This document shows positions 1 to 5,282 of a stretch of 8,468 bases of DNA, one piece after another (position 1 is the first letter of the stretch; each line of letters starts with the position of its first letter). The DNA is taken from assembly GCA_016302005.1 (NCBI GenBank), contig JAEDOK010000073.1, forward strand, positions 1 through 8,468, written 5' to 3'. The notes under the pieces are model-generated. The model saw nothing but the letters and a program-made list of their open reading frames with translations, did not search any database and was not told where the DNA came from. The translations under genes were made by a program, and so were the position numbers. Source of the DNA: Oscillospiraceae bacterium (lineage in GTDB: Bacteria; Bacillota_A; Clostridia; Oscillospirales; Oscillospiraceae).

Positions 1-567
1 CACGCCTGCTGCGAGGAGCTGAAGATCATCCACGCGCTGACCAAGCCGCGCTTCTTCATCCCTGTCCACGGCGAGCAGCGCCACCTGCAAAAGCACGCCG
101 CGCTTGCCCGTCAGATGGGTATGGTGCCGAAAAACATTCTGATCTCCGACATCGGTCAGGTGATCGAATGCACACCGAAAACCTGTAAGCTGGGCGGTAC
201 CGTGCCTGCGGGAAAGATCCTGGTGGACGGCACGGGTGTCGGCGATGTGGGCAGCGTCGTGCTCCGCGACCGCAAGCATTTGGCGCAGGACGGTATGATC
301 GTCGTATGCGTCAACCTCTCAAGCGAGGACGGCTCGGTGCTATCCGGTCCCGATATTATCACGCGCGGCTTTGTCTATATGAAGGACAACGAAGATTTGA
401 TGGAGGCGATGAAGATGATCGCCATGCACTCCCTCGATGTCTGCCGCAGCCGCAACATCTCCGACTGGGCGACGATCAAGAGCACGATCAAAAACGACCT
501 GAGCCAGTTCCTGTTCAAGAACACCAAGCGCAACCCGATGATCCTGCCGGTGATTATGGAGATCTGA
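1..567 (+). CDS. rnj: Ribonuclease J, C-terminal part (5' end cut by window edge)
   Basis: RNase J is a metallo-beta-lactamase/beta-CASP nuclease of Bacillota that degrades and matures RNA with 5'-3' exonuclease and endonuclease activity in the cytoplasm. The reading frame is open from base 1 to a TGA at 565-567, giving 188 codons. The window opens in the late catalytic core: HACCEELKIIHAL, then KPRFFIPVHGE (window codons 15-25), the conserved histidine-bearing PVHGE motif that follows the SGHA motif of this family. The rest matches the C-terminal domain: codons for DRKHLAQDGMIVV, GPDIITRGFVYM, and a terminal KRNPMILPVIMEI very like the family's KRRPMILPIIMEV ending. Family members are about 550 residues long, so roughly two thirds of the gene lies upstream. 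The beta-lactamase HxHxDH metal motif is outside the window. The gene converges on the ABC permease gene and ends before a strong hairpin terminator. Assignment as J1 or J2 cannot be made from this part. Confidence 0.95.
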   Translation, partial: HACCEELKIIHALTKPRFFIPVHGEQRHLQKHAALARQMGMVPKNILISDIGQVIECTPKTCKLGGTVPAGKILVDGTGVGDVGSVVLRDRKHLAQDGMIVVCVNLSSEDGSVLSGPDIITRGFVYMKDNEDLMEAMKMIAMHSLDVCRSRNISDWATIKSTIKNDLSQFLFKNTKRNPMILPVIMEI

Positions 568-641
568 TCGGCGCGCAAAACGCGTAGTATCCGATTCATT
601 CTTATAAGATGGGCGTCTTTTGGCGCAGCGGCGGTATGCCG

Positions 642-685
642 AAATAATCCCTGCCTTGGGCAAGCACCCAAGGCAGGGATTATTT
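642..685. terminator. Perfect 19-bp hairpin, likely bidirectional intrinsic terminator
   Basis: Bases 642-660 and 667-685 are exact reverse complements, with a 6-base loop (661-666). The outer pairs are A/T-rich (AAATAAT / ATTATTT) and the inner ones G/C-rich, so each strand ends its 3' arm in ATTATTT; on the plus strand this continues as ATTAT. It lies 75 bases after the RNase J stop and about 97 bases after the ABC permease stop, between convergent genes. A shared bidirectional terminator is the natural reading. The T tract is interrupted by A, so efficiency is uncertain. Confidence 0.85.
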
Positions 686-725
686 ATTATGCAGGAAACC
701 ATGAATGGCGATACCTATGCAATAC

Positions 726-763
726 GGGGGTGCCTGCACCGGGCGGCTAATAGCCGCCCCTAC
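726..763. repeat. Palindromic intergenic repeat element (paired small hairpins)
   Basis: Two adjacent hairpins are visible: GGTGC-ct-GCACC at 729-740 and GGGCGGCT-aat-AGCCGCCC at 741-759, followed by CTACA. The sequence has no T tract and no ORF of note. The form 'GTAGGGGCGGCTATTAGCCGCCC', split here by strand, is of a type I recall as scattered between genes in Oscillospiraceae-like genomes, but that recollection cannot be checked here. It sits 23 bases beyond the permease stop codon and could protect the 3' end of that transcript. Confidence 0.5.
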
Positions 764-781
764 ATATCAGAAAATATTCTG

Positions 782-2395
782 TTACAGTCTATCAAACCTT
801 CTTGCGCCTTTTCCGGGGAGCCAGAGGAGGCATAGGGCGCACAGGAGCGCACTGAGGAGGGTGAAGAGCAGCACATACAGCTGCACCGAGAGCAACTGTC
901 GGCTTATGACAAGGATAAACAGACCGACGCAGGCTAAGATCGTATAGGCCATCAGTCCGAGCATCGTCACCACCACCGAACCGCTCTGCTTGACCGCAAC
1001 CGTTTCACTCGTCCAGTCGAGTTTTGGCATCAGCAGATTCATCATCAGCCCGAACGCGCCGGAGAGCAGGACGAAAAGCTGCGGGATCAGCACCAGCGCT
1101 GCCCAGCCGAGGGCATCCGCACGGAGCGTGACGGCGGCGGCGACCGACAGAAATAGGGTGGGAATTGCGCACAGAAGCTCATGCAGCTTCAGCTTTGCCG
1201 CCAAAACCTGTTTCGCGGAAACGGGCATGGAGCGCAGGATCCAAAGCGTTTTGCCCTCCAACGAGACAGACGGCGCGGTAATGACATCCATCGACGCGAG
1301 GAAGGACAGCGCGACCGCCGCAAGGAGGGCGGCATCCTTCTGCGAAATGCCGAAGGCATCAAGCATCGGCAGCAGCGCGCGGATATCCGCCTGCTTGATC
1401 AGCAGGGCGACGGCAGCGATCACCGTCAGGATCAAGCCCAAGCCGCAGTTGAGCATATAGATGGCGGAGGAGGTAAAGCGCTTCAGCTCGCGCCGCAGAA
1501 GGGCGGAGGAAACCGCCGCGCTCCTTGCCTCGATCTTGCCGCTTGCTTTTTTGTATGCGCGGTGTCCGGTGGAGGTCGTTTTTAAGAAGCCGCGCCCGAG
1601 CAGCAGTGTCATGCCCGCAAAGACGGCAAGACACTGCACACACAGCAGCGCCGCCTTGCCGAAATCGGCACGGGCGACGCCCTCTCCGAACAGGCAGAAC
1701 AGTACGCCCCAGCCGCGCATTCCGTCGGCGATCGCTTCATGGTTTTCCAGCAGCATGGTGATGTACTTCTGCACATTCATGTAGAAATAGAAATAACAGC
1801 CCATGAACACCAGCGAGAAAACCATCGTGATAAATGTCTTATTCCGCACATGAGAGAGGAGCAGCGCAAGCAGCCAGCCAAACAGGCAGGCAATCGCCGC
1901 GCTGAGCAGCGAAAGCAGCAAAGAGCAGACGATATAAAGCACAAGCTGCACCGCCTGCACACCGGCGGTCATGAACCAGGCAAAGCCTGCCGGGATCAGC
2001 ACAAGCAGGGCGAACAGATACTCCATCAGCAGGAGCGTCGCCATGCGGCTCATCAGGATCAGGCGCGGCTTGATCGGCATGGAAAGCAGCAGCTCATTGT
2101 CCTTCGCCTCAAACAGCTCGCTTTTCGCAGTAAAAGCAGTGAAGAAGAAGGACAGCGCAAAGGAAAACAGACCGATCATTGCAAAATAATACCAGTCGTA
2201 GGGTGTTCCGCAAAGCGCCTGTGCCATTGTGCGGAACATCAAATAGAACAGACCGGCAAAGACGACGATGCAATACAGCATGATGATCAAGAAGAGGATC
2301 ATCATCCCCTTGCCGCCCTTGCGCTTGCCGTTTCTGCCGCTCGCGGTGCGGCTGAGCATTCCCTTCAGGCGCAGCCGGATCAGTTTACTCAGCAT
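782..2395 (-). CDS. ABC transporter permease, large 'putative ABC exporter' type
   Basis: This is a 537-residue polytopic membrane protein with about 12 hydrophobic segments and no soluble domain, the membrane partner of the ATPase encoded just upstream. It resembles the large single-chain permeases (about 540 residues) found with lone ATPases in Clostridia (the PF16949-like group, from memory). Two related cytosolic stretches, KDNELLLSMPIKPRLIL (about residues 98-114) and SLEGKTLWILRSMPVSAKQVL (about 378-398), lie in equivalent places in the two halves and suggest an internally duplicated fold. I chose the ATG at 2395 because GGAGG lies six bases before it and the protein then starts MLSKLIRLRLKGML. 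An in-frame ATG at 2443 lies deep in the ATPase gene and has no role. The gene overlaps the ATPase gene by 11 bases, so translation is probably coupled. The substrate is unknown; an exporter role is inferred from the family and the absence of a binding protein. Confidence 0.88.
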   Translation of the reverse strand: MLSKLIRLRLKGMLSRTASGRNGKRKGGKGMMILFLIIMLYCIVVFAGLFYLMFRTMAQALCGTPYDWYYFAMIGLFSFALSFFFTAFTAKSELFEAKDNELLLSMPIKPRLILMSRMATLLLMEYLFALLVLIPAGFAWFMTAGVQAVQLVLYIVCSLLLSLLSAAIACLFGWLLALLLSHVRNKTFITMVFSLVFMGCYFYFYMNVQKYITMLLENHEAIADGMRGWGVLFCLFGEGVARADFGKAALLCVQCLAVFAGMTLLLGRGFLKTTSTGHRAYKKASGKIEARSAAVSSALLRRELKRFTSSAIYMLNCGLGLILTVIAAVALLIKQADIRALLPMLDAFGISQKDAALLAAVALSFLASMDVITAPSVSLEGKTLWILRSMPVSAKQVLAAKLKLHELLCAIPTLFLSVAAAVTLRADALGWAALVLIPQLFVLLSGAFGLMMNLLMPKLDWTSETVAVKQSGSVVVTMLGLMAYTILACVGLFILVISRQLLSVQLYVLLFTLLSALLCALCLLWLPGKGARRFDRL

Positions 2396-3101
2396 TGCCG
2401 TCCTCCAATTCCAGAAAGACCTCTTCGAGCGAGGCGTTCCCACGGACCTCCTCCATGGAACCGGCGGTCACTAGCTTGCCGCCCTTGATGATCGCCACGC
2501 GGTCGCACAGCTTTTCCGCGACCTCCAAAACATGGGTGGAGAAGAAGATCGCGCCGCCGGAGGCGCAGTGCTCATGCATGACCTCCTTGAGCTGATGGCT
2601 CGCCTTCGGATCCAGCCCGACGAACGGTTCGTCCAGCAGGATGAGCTTCGGACTGTGCGCCAAAGCCGCAATAATGGCAAGCTTCTGCTTCATGCCGTGG
2701 CTATAGCTCGAAATCGGCTGATACAGCGCGTCGCCCAGCTCCAAAAGCGCGGAATAATGCTCGATCTTCTCCTTGCGTTCTGCCGCGCCGACCTTGTAGA
2801 CATCGCAGACGAAATTCAGATAGGCGATGCCCGTCAAAAACTCGTACAGATCAGGATTGTCGGGTATGTATGCCATACTCTGCTTGCAGACAAGGGGCTC
2901 CGTGCGGATGCTGTGACCGTCCACAAGGATCTCCCCCTCGTCAAAGTCCAAAATACCGCAGCAGGCCTTGAGCGTCGTGGTCTTGCCCGCGCCGTTGTGC
3001 CCGATGAATGCGCACAGCTCCCCCGGACGGATGTGCAGCGTCAAATGATCGACCGCGCACTTTTCGCTGTAGCGCTTGGTCAGGTTTTTGATTTGAAGCA
3101 T
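2385..3101 (-). CDS. ABC transporter ATP-binding protein
   Basis: This 238-residue nucleotide-binding subunit powers the neighbouring permease. It has Walker A GHNGAGKT (residues 34-41), the ABC signature YSHGMKQKL (133-141), Walker B LILLDEP (153-159) with catalytic Glu158, the D-loop GLDP, and the H-loop His190 in STHV. The Q-loop region reads AYIPDNPDLYEFLTG, where the usual Gln is replaced by Asp81. Related exporters of the Ecs type have Glu or Asp there, so this is probably a subfamily trait and not damage. The start at 3101 is preceded by AAGGAGG with eight bases of spacing. The gene is first in a two-gene unit, immediately downstream of a putative promoter and inverted repeat. Specific substrate and regulator are not visible. 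Confidence 0.95.
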   Translation of the reverse strand: MLQIKNLTKRYSEKCAVDHLTLHIRPGELCAFIGHNGAGKTTTLKACCGILDFDEGEILVDGHSIRTEPLVCKQSMAYIPDNPDLYEFLTGIAYLNFVCDVYKVGAAERKEKIEHYSALLELGDALYQPISSYSHGMKQKLAIIAALAHSPKLILLDEPFVGLDPKASHQLKEVMHEHCASGGAIFFSTHVLEVAEKLCDRVAIIKGGKLVTAGSMEEVRGNASLEEVFLELEDGNAE

Positions 3102-3120
3102 ACTCGCTTCCTCCTTTTTG

Positions 3121-3142
3121 GTGTATTAACATCCCAATACAC
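3121..3142. promoter_or_regulatory. Inverted repeat GTGTATT-N8-AATACAC, putative YtrA-like GntR operator
   Basis: Bases 3121-3127 (GTGTATT) and 3136-3142 (AATACAC) are perfect inverted repeats around an 8-base centre; in another view, GTGTA-N12-TACAC. YtrA-subfamily GntR repressors, which control ABC transporter operons in Bacillota, bind sites of the form AGTGTA-N-TACACT (established from memory). The repeat ends 19 bases before the ATPase start codon and overlaps the predicted -10 region, a location suited to repression. No gntR gene is next to it here. Confidence 0.5.
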
Positions 3143-3159
3143 ACGGTGATGTTTGTCAA
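3131..3159 (-). promoter_or_regulatory. Putative sigma-A promoter of the ABC operon
   Basis: A perfect TTGACA reads on the minus strand at 3159-3154. With 17 bases of spacing the -10 would be TGGGAT (3136-3131), only 3 of 6 matches. Start of transcription near 3124 would give a short leader of about 22 bases containing the AAGGAGG at about 3110-3116. The -35 is strong, the -10 weak; the overlap with the inverted repeat fits a regulated promoter. Confidence 0.45.
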
Positions 3160-3215
3160 TCGCTTCCGCGATAAACACAGCGCCCTTGTGGGGCGGACCG
3201 CGCAAGCGGCAGACA

Positions 3216-3458
3216 GTACGCATGAACGAACTTATACTCGGCCGGTAGTTCCTGCACACGGCGCGCCCTGTGGTCTGCGCAGCCGTTCGCGACGAAGGAG
3301 CGTTACGGATGCGGCGTACCCCCTGCGGGTGCGCGCCCTACGGCGAGGGCGCAGTCCACGGTCGTAGGGCACGACGACCTCGGCTGCGCTACCACGGGCG
3401 CAGGCACCCTCGCAATGACACGGGAGGGATGCCCTGTACGCAGTCGATAGTTCCTGCA
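3216..3458 (-). repeat. GC-rich dispersed-repeat-like element with the GTCATTGCGAGG signature
   Basis: This non-coding stretch reads, on the minus strand, CCGTGTCATTGCGAGGG (about 3424-3408), a signature seen in dispersed intergenic repeats of many bacteria, often mistranslated as 'CHCEG...' peptides. The 11-mer TAGTTCCTGCA occurs at 3246-3256 and again at 3448-3458, and GTACGCA at 3216-3222 and 3436-3442, so the ends look alike. Inside are strong hairpins: GCGCCCT/AGGGCGC (3333-3339 with 3346-3352) and, competing with it, GCCCTACG/CGTAGGGC (3335-3342 with 3363-3370). No transposase or credible ORF is present. Element limits are approximate. Confidence 0.5.
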
Positions 3459-3472
3459 TCATCACCGTCATT

Positions 3473-3487
3473 CAAAACTTAGTTTTG
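3473..3487. repeat. 15-base palindrome CAAAACT-T-AGTTTTG
   Basis: CAAAACT (3473-3479) and AGTTTTG (3481-3487) are exact reverse complements around a single T. It lies about 20-35 bases downstream of the expected start site of the minus-strand promoter at 3541-3513. It could be an operator; the one-base centre makes an RNA hairpin strained. Confidence 0.45.
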
Positions 3488-3512
3488 CAACGCCGTTCTG
3501 AAACATAGTTTT

Positions 3513-3541
3513 AGTATAGAACATAATCCCCGAGCTGTCAA
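3513..3541 (-). promoter_or_regulatory. Consensus sigma-A promoter pointing into the intergenic repeat
   Basis: On the minus strand: TTGACA (3541-3536), a 17-base spacer, then TATACT (3518-3513). This is 6/6 and 5/6 with ideal spacing, the best promoter in the window. Start would fall near 3506, at the first base of an ATG (3506-3504) that opens a 12-codon ORF (MFQNGVAKLSFE, stop 3470-3468) with no ribosome binding site. It is 61 bases beyond the queH stop and about 400 bases upstream of the ABC ATPase, with the GC-rich element between. It may drive a small RNA, a long ABC leader, or be the remnant of a lost gene. Confidence 0.7.
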
Positions 3542-3601
3542 TAGGCATCTGTAAAAAAATCACTATGATCGATCCTGTGTACGATGCTCTGCCCGCCGTG
3601 C

Positions 3602-4147
3602 TTACGGGATCCGCTTGCTCTCCTTCAAATAGCGTTCCTCTTCGGAGAAAACGCAGCCGCAATACTTTTGTATATACATGCCCAGCTCACGCGCCCGTTC
3701 CTGTCCTGCGCGGAAATAGGGACGGAAATCGCGGTAGAGAAAGGCGACGCCGTACTCCGCCGCTGCGCGCTCCGCGACCTCACGCATCAGCTCGTGGTTC
3801 TGATAGGGACTGATGAAGAGCGACGAGGTAAAGCTGTCAAAGCCGCCCTCTGCCGCCATCTGCGCCGTGGCGAACAGGCGCATTTCATAGCACTTGACGC
3901 ATCTCCCTCCAATATCCTCCGCGACCTGACGCACAAACGGGCGCAGGGCGTACTCGTCGCGCTCCAAAAGGGGCAGCTCCACCGTTTTTGCATACTCCCG
4001 CAGACAGTTGCGGCGGCTGCGGTATTCGGTAAAGGGATGAATGTTCGGGTTATACCAAAAGCCGGTCAGTTCTGCGCCGTCCGTGCGCAAAACATCAATG
4101 CACTGATTCGCGCACGGGGCGCAGCAGATATGTAAAAGGGTTTTCAT
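3602..4147 (-). CDS. queH: Epoxyqueuosine reductase QueH
   Basis: QueH (formerly DUF208) reduces epoxyqueuosine to queuosine in tRNA, the last step of queuosine synthesis, and is the non-homologous replacement of the cobalamin-dependent QueG. The 181-residue product starts MKTLLHICCAPC, with the adjacent cysteines C8-C9 and C12; a second pair lies in GRCVKCYEMR (C83, C86). These CC and CxxC pairs hold the 4Fe-4S cluster in the family. Further family marks are FWYNPNIHPFTEY (30-42), SSLFISPYQNHEL (108-120), FRPYFRAGQ (141-149) and the late YCGCVFS (C163, C165). Length and motifs are complete. The ATG at 4147 directly abuts the TAA of the upstream gene (TAAATG). GGAGG lies 12 bases before the ATG, a little far, so coupling to the upstream gene is likely. 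It is last in the five-gene minus-strand unit, with no other queuosine gene in view. Confidence 0.93.
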   Translation of the reverse strand: MKTLLHICCAPCANQCIDVLRTDGAELTGFWYNPNIHPFTEYRSRRNCLREYAKTVELPLLERDEYALRPFVRQVAEDIGGRCVKCYEMRLFATAQMAAEGGFDSFTSSLFISPYQNHELMREVAERAAAEYGVAFLYRDFRPYFRAGQERARELGMYIQKYCGCVFSEEERYLKESKRIP

Positions 4148-5071
4148 TTAAGGCTTTTTCCTCCATTTGATCAGAATAATGATCAGCGCTGCGGTGGCAA
4201 GCAATACGACCAAAGCGACCGCAAGCAGGATTGCAACAAGCCTGCCGGACACGCCTGCTTCCGCTGTTGTCGGTTCATCCTGCCTTGCGCTGTCCGTTGC
4301 TAATATAACCGTCTCCTGTGTGCTGCTTTTCGTTGGTTCCTCCATGGGAGTATACGGTAGGTTTTCGTTGGTATATGGGATGTCCTCTACCTCCATATGG
4401 AAGGTATCCGGTTGGAAATCGCCGGGTTTAAACACAGTCGTCTCCGGATCGCCCGCATAGAGGAATGTCGCAGTGCCCATGCCGAGCTGTCGGATGCCCT
4501 CTGCGTCGGCAGGATAGGAGAGCGTATAGCAGTCCTCCACGTTGCCCTCTGCGGCGTAGATCTCAAAATATACATAGTATACGCCGTCGCCCATGTATTC
4601 ACACCAAAAGGCATGGGCAAAGACTGCCGGCTCCGCGTCAAAATTGTCCGCCGTGACATAGATATTGCCGTCAAGGTAGCCCGGGCAGTTCTCTGCCCGC
4701 AGCGCACGGTCAAACACGGTAAGCGCTCGGTTTTCGAATGCCTCGCCGGGGATGCACAGATAGGTCACACCGGTATCGTCGGTCTCGCAAACGACTGCAC
4801 TGTCCTCAGGATGCAGCTCCAGATCCTTCAGTACGGCACGGATCATCTCCTGTTCGCCGGTCTCCTCGCGAAAATCGGTGAGGTCAGCTTCCACGAAACG
4901 GCTGAGAAAGCGGTTCAGGGGTTCGCAGGCGCTGCCGTCCTCGGGCAGCGAGGTCAGTGCTCTGTTCCATTTTCCGTCGTCCGTCGGCGGGATCCACGCG
5001 TCGGCAAAGGCGGGGAGTGCAAGCGACGCGCACAGCAGCAGGGCAAGAAGCATCGTTATCAGTTTTTTCAT
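4148..5071 (-). CDS. Hypothetical exported, C-terminally membrane-anchored protein with DxWxPP start
   Basis: I do not recognise this 307-residue protein. Residues 1-23 are a clear signal peptide (MKK, hydrophobic core, ALPAFA), with likely cleavage before D24. The mature end begins DAWIPP (D24, W26, P28, P29), the same motif at the same positions as in the 62-residue protein encoded just upstream. Residues about 30-245 form an acidic extracytoplasmic region rich in aromatic residues, with cysteines at about 49, 95, 106, 129, 157 and 181. A Thr/Ser/Glu-rich linker (about 245-272) leads to a membrane helix (about 276-301) and a basic tail KWRKKP, giving an outside-facing ectodomain with a C-terminal anchor. 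The start at 5071 fits the signal peptide; GGAGG lies 11 bases upstream. The gene follows the 62-residue gene by 22 bases and abuts queH. It may bind or sense something at the cell surface, but that is speculation. Confidence 0.8.
   Translation of the reverse strand: MKKLITMLLALLLCASLALPAFADAWIPPTDDGKWNRALTSLPEDGSACEPLNRFLSRFVEADLTDFREETGEQEMIRAVLKDLELHPEDSAVVCETDDTGVTYLCIPGEAFENRALTVFDRALRAENCPGYLDGNIYVTADNFDAEPAVFAHAFWCEYMGDGVYYVYFEIYAAEGNVEDCYTLSYPADAEGIRQLGMGTATFLYAGDPETTVFKPGDFQPDTFHMEVEDIPYTNENLPYTPMEEPTKSSTQETVILATDSARQDEPTTAEAGVSGRLVAILLAVALVVLLATAALIIILIKWRKKP
4985..5024 (-). repeat. Duplicated signal-peptide/DxWxPP coding segment, copy in the large gene
   Basis: These 40 bases match 5196-5235 at 35 of 40 positions without gaps. 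The offset of 211 bases is exactly the distance between the two start codons (5071 and 5282). It encodes the end of the signal peptide and DAWIPP. The match weakens towards the start codon. Confidence 0.8.
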
Positions 5072-5093
5072 AGTCAGTCAAACCTCCATCCGA

Positions 5094-5282
5094 TTATTTT
5101 CCGCGTTTGTGTTTGATCACAAACAGTACGACGATCACGGCAAGCAGAACGAGCGCACCGAGCCAGATCCACTGTTGATTGCCGCTTTGCTCCTCCGGCG
5201 GGACCCACACGTCGGCAAAGGCAGGGGTTGCAAGCAGCGCAGTCAGCAGCAGCGCGCTGCATGGGGCAAATACTTTTCTCAT
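5094..5282 (-). CDS. 62-residue exported single-span protein with DxWxPP motif
   Basis: A short gene of unknown function. The product has a signal peptide (residues 1-23, MRKVF, ending ATPAFA), then DVWVPPEEQSGNQQW, then a membrane helix (about 40-56) and a basic tail KHKRGK. If the signal peptide is cleaved, only about 39 residues remain: a 15-residue outside stub, one helix and a short cytosolic tail. It looks like the 307-residue downstream protein with its ectodomain removed. The ATG at 5282 has GGAGG six bases upstream and overlaps the stop of the upstream gene as ATGA, a classic coupled start; longer in-frame extensions upstream lie inside the preceding gene and have no support. It could be an accessory subunit of the neighbouring membrane proteins. 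Reality as a gene is well supported by signal peptide, helix, ribosome binding site and paralogy. Confidence 0.82.
   Translation of the reverse strand: MRKVFAPCSALLLTALLATPAFADVWVPPEEQSGNQQWIWLGALVLLAVIVVLFVIKHKRGK
5196..5235 (-). repeat. Duplicated signal-peptide/DxWxPP coding segment, copy in the 62-residue gene
   Basis: Partner of 4985-5024 (35/40 identical, same reading frame, same distance from the start codon). It encodes the signal peptide end and DVWVPP. Confidence 0.8.

Larger units (their letters stand above)
3102..3601. other. 500-base intergenic region without a credible gene
   Basis: From left to right on the plus strand it holds the ABC ribosome binding site, inverted repeat and promoter (3110-3159), a small GGGCG-type hairpin (3181-3195, CGCCC/GGGCG), the GC-rich repeat element (3216-3458), a 15-base palindrome (3473-3487), a consensus promoter on the minus strand (3513-3541), and a run of seven A at 3553-3559. 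The run reads as T7 just after queH on the minus strand, but only a 4-bp A/T-rich stem precedes it. I see no codon pattern that suggests a protein. Confidence 0.6.

Noticed and set aside
2396..2443. Upstream ATG (2443) for the ABC permease
   Set aside because: It would extend the overlap into the ATPase gene and add an unrelated head; ATG 2395 has a well-placed GGAGG.
1739..2488. 249-codon plus-strand ORF opposite the ABC permease
   Set aside because: Gln/His/Arg-rich low-complexity product typical of the reverse strand of a membrane-protein gene.
3232..3471. 79-codon minus-strand ORF containing CHCEGACAR
   Set aside because: This is the translation of the dispersed repeat; such 'CHCEG' peptides are a known annotation artefact.
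3553..3573. Intrinsic terminator after queH (T7 on the minus strand)
   Set aside because: Only a 4-bp A/T-rich stem (ATCA/TGAT) precedes the T tract, too weak to call.
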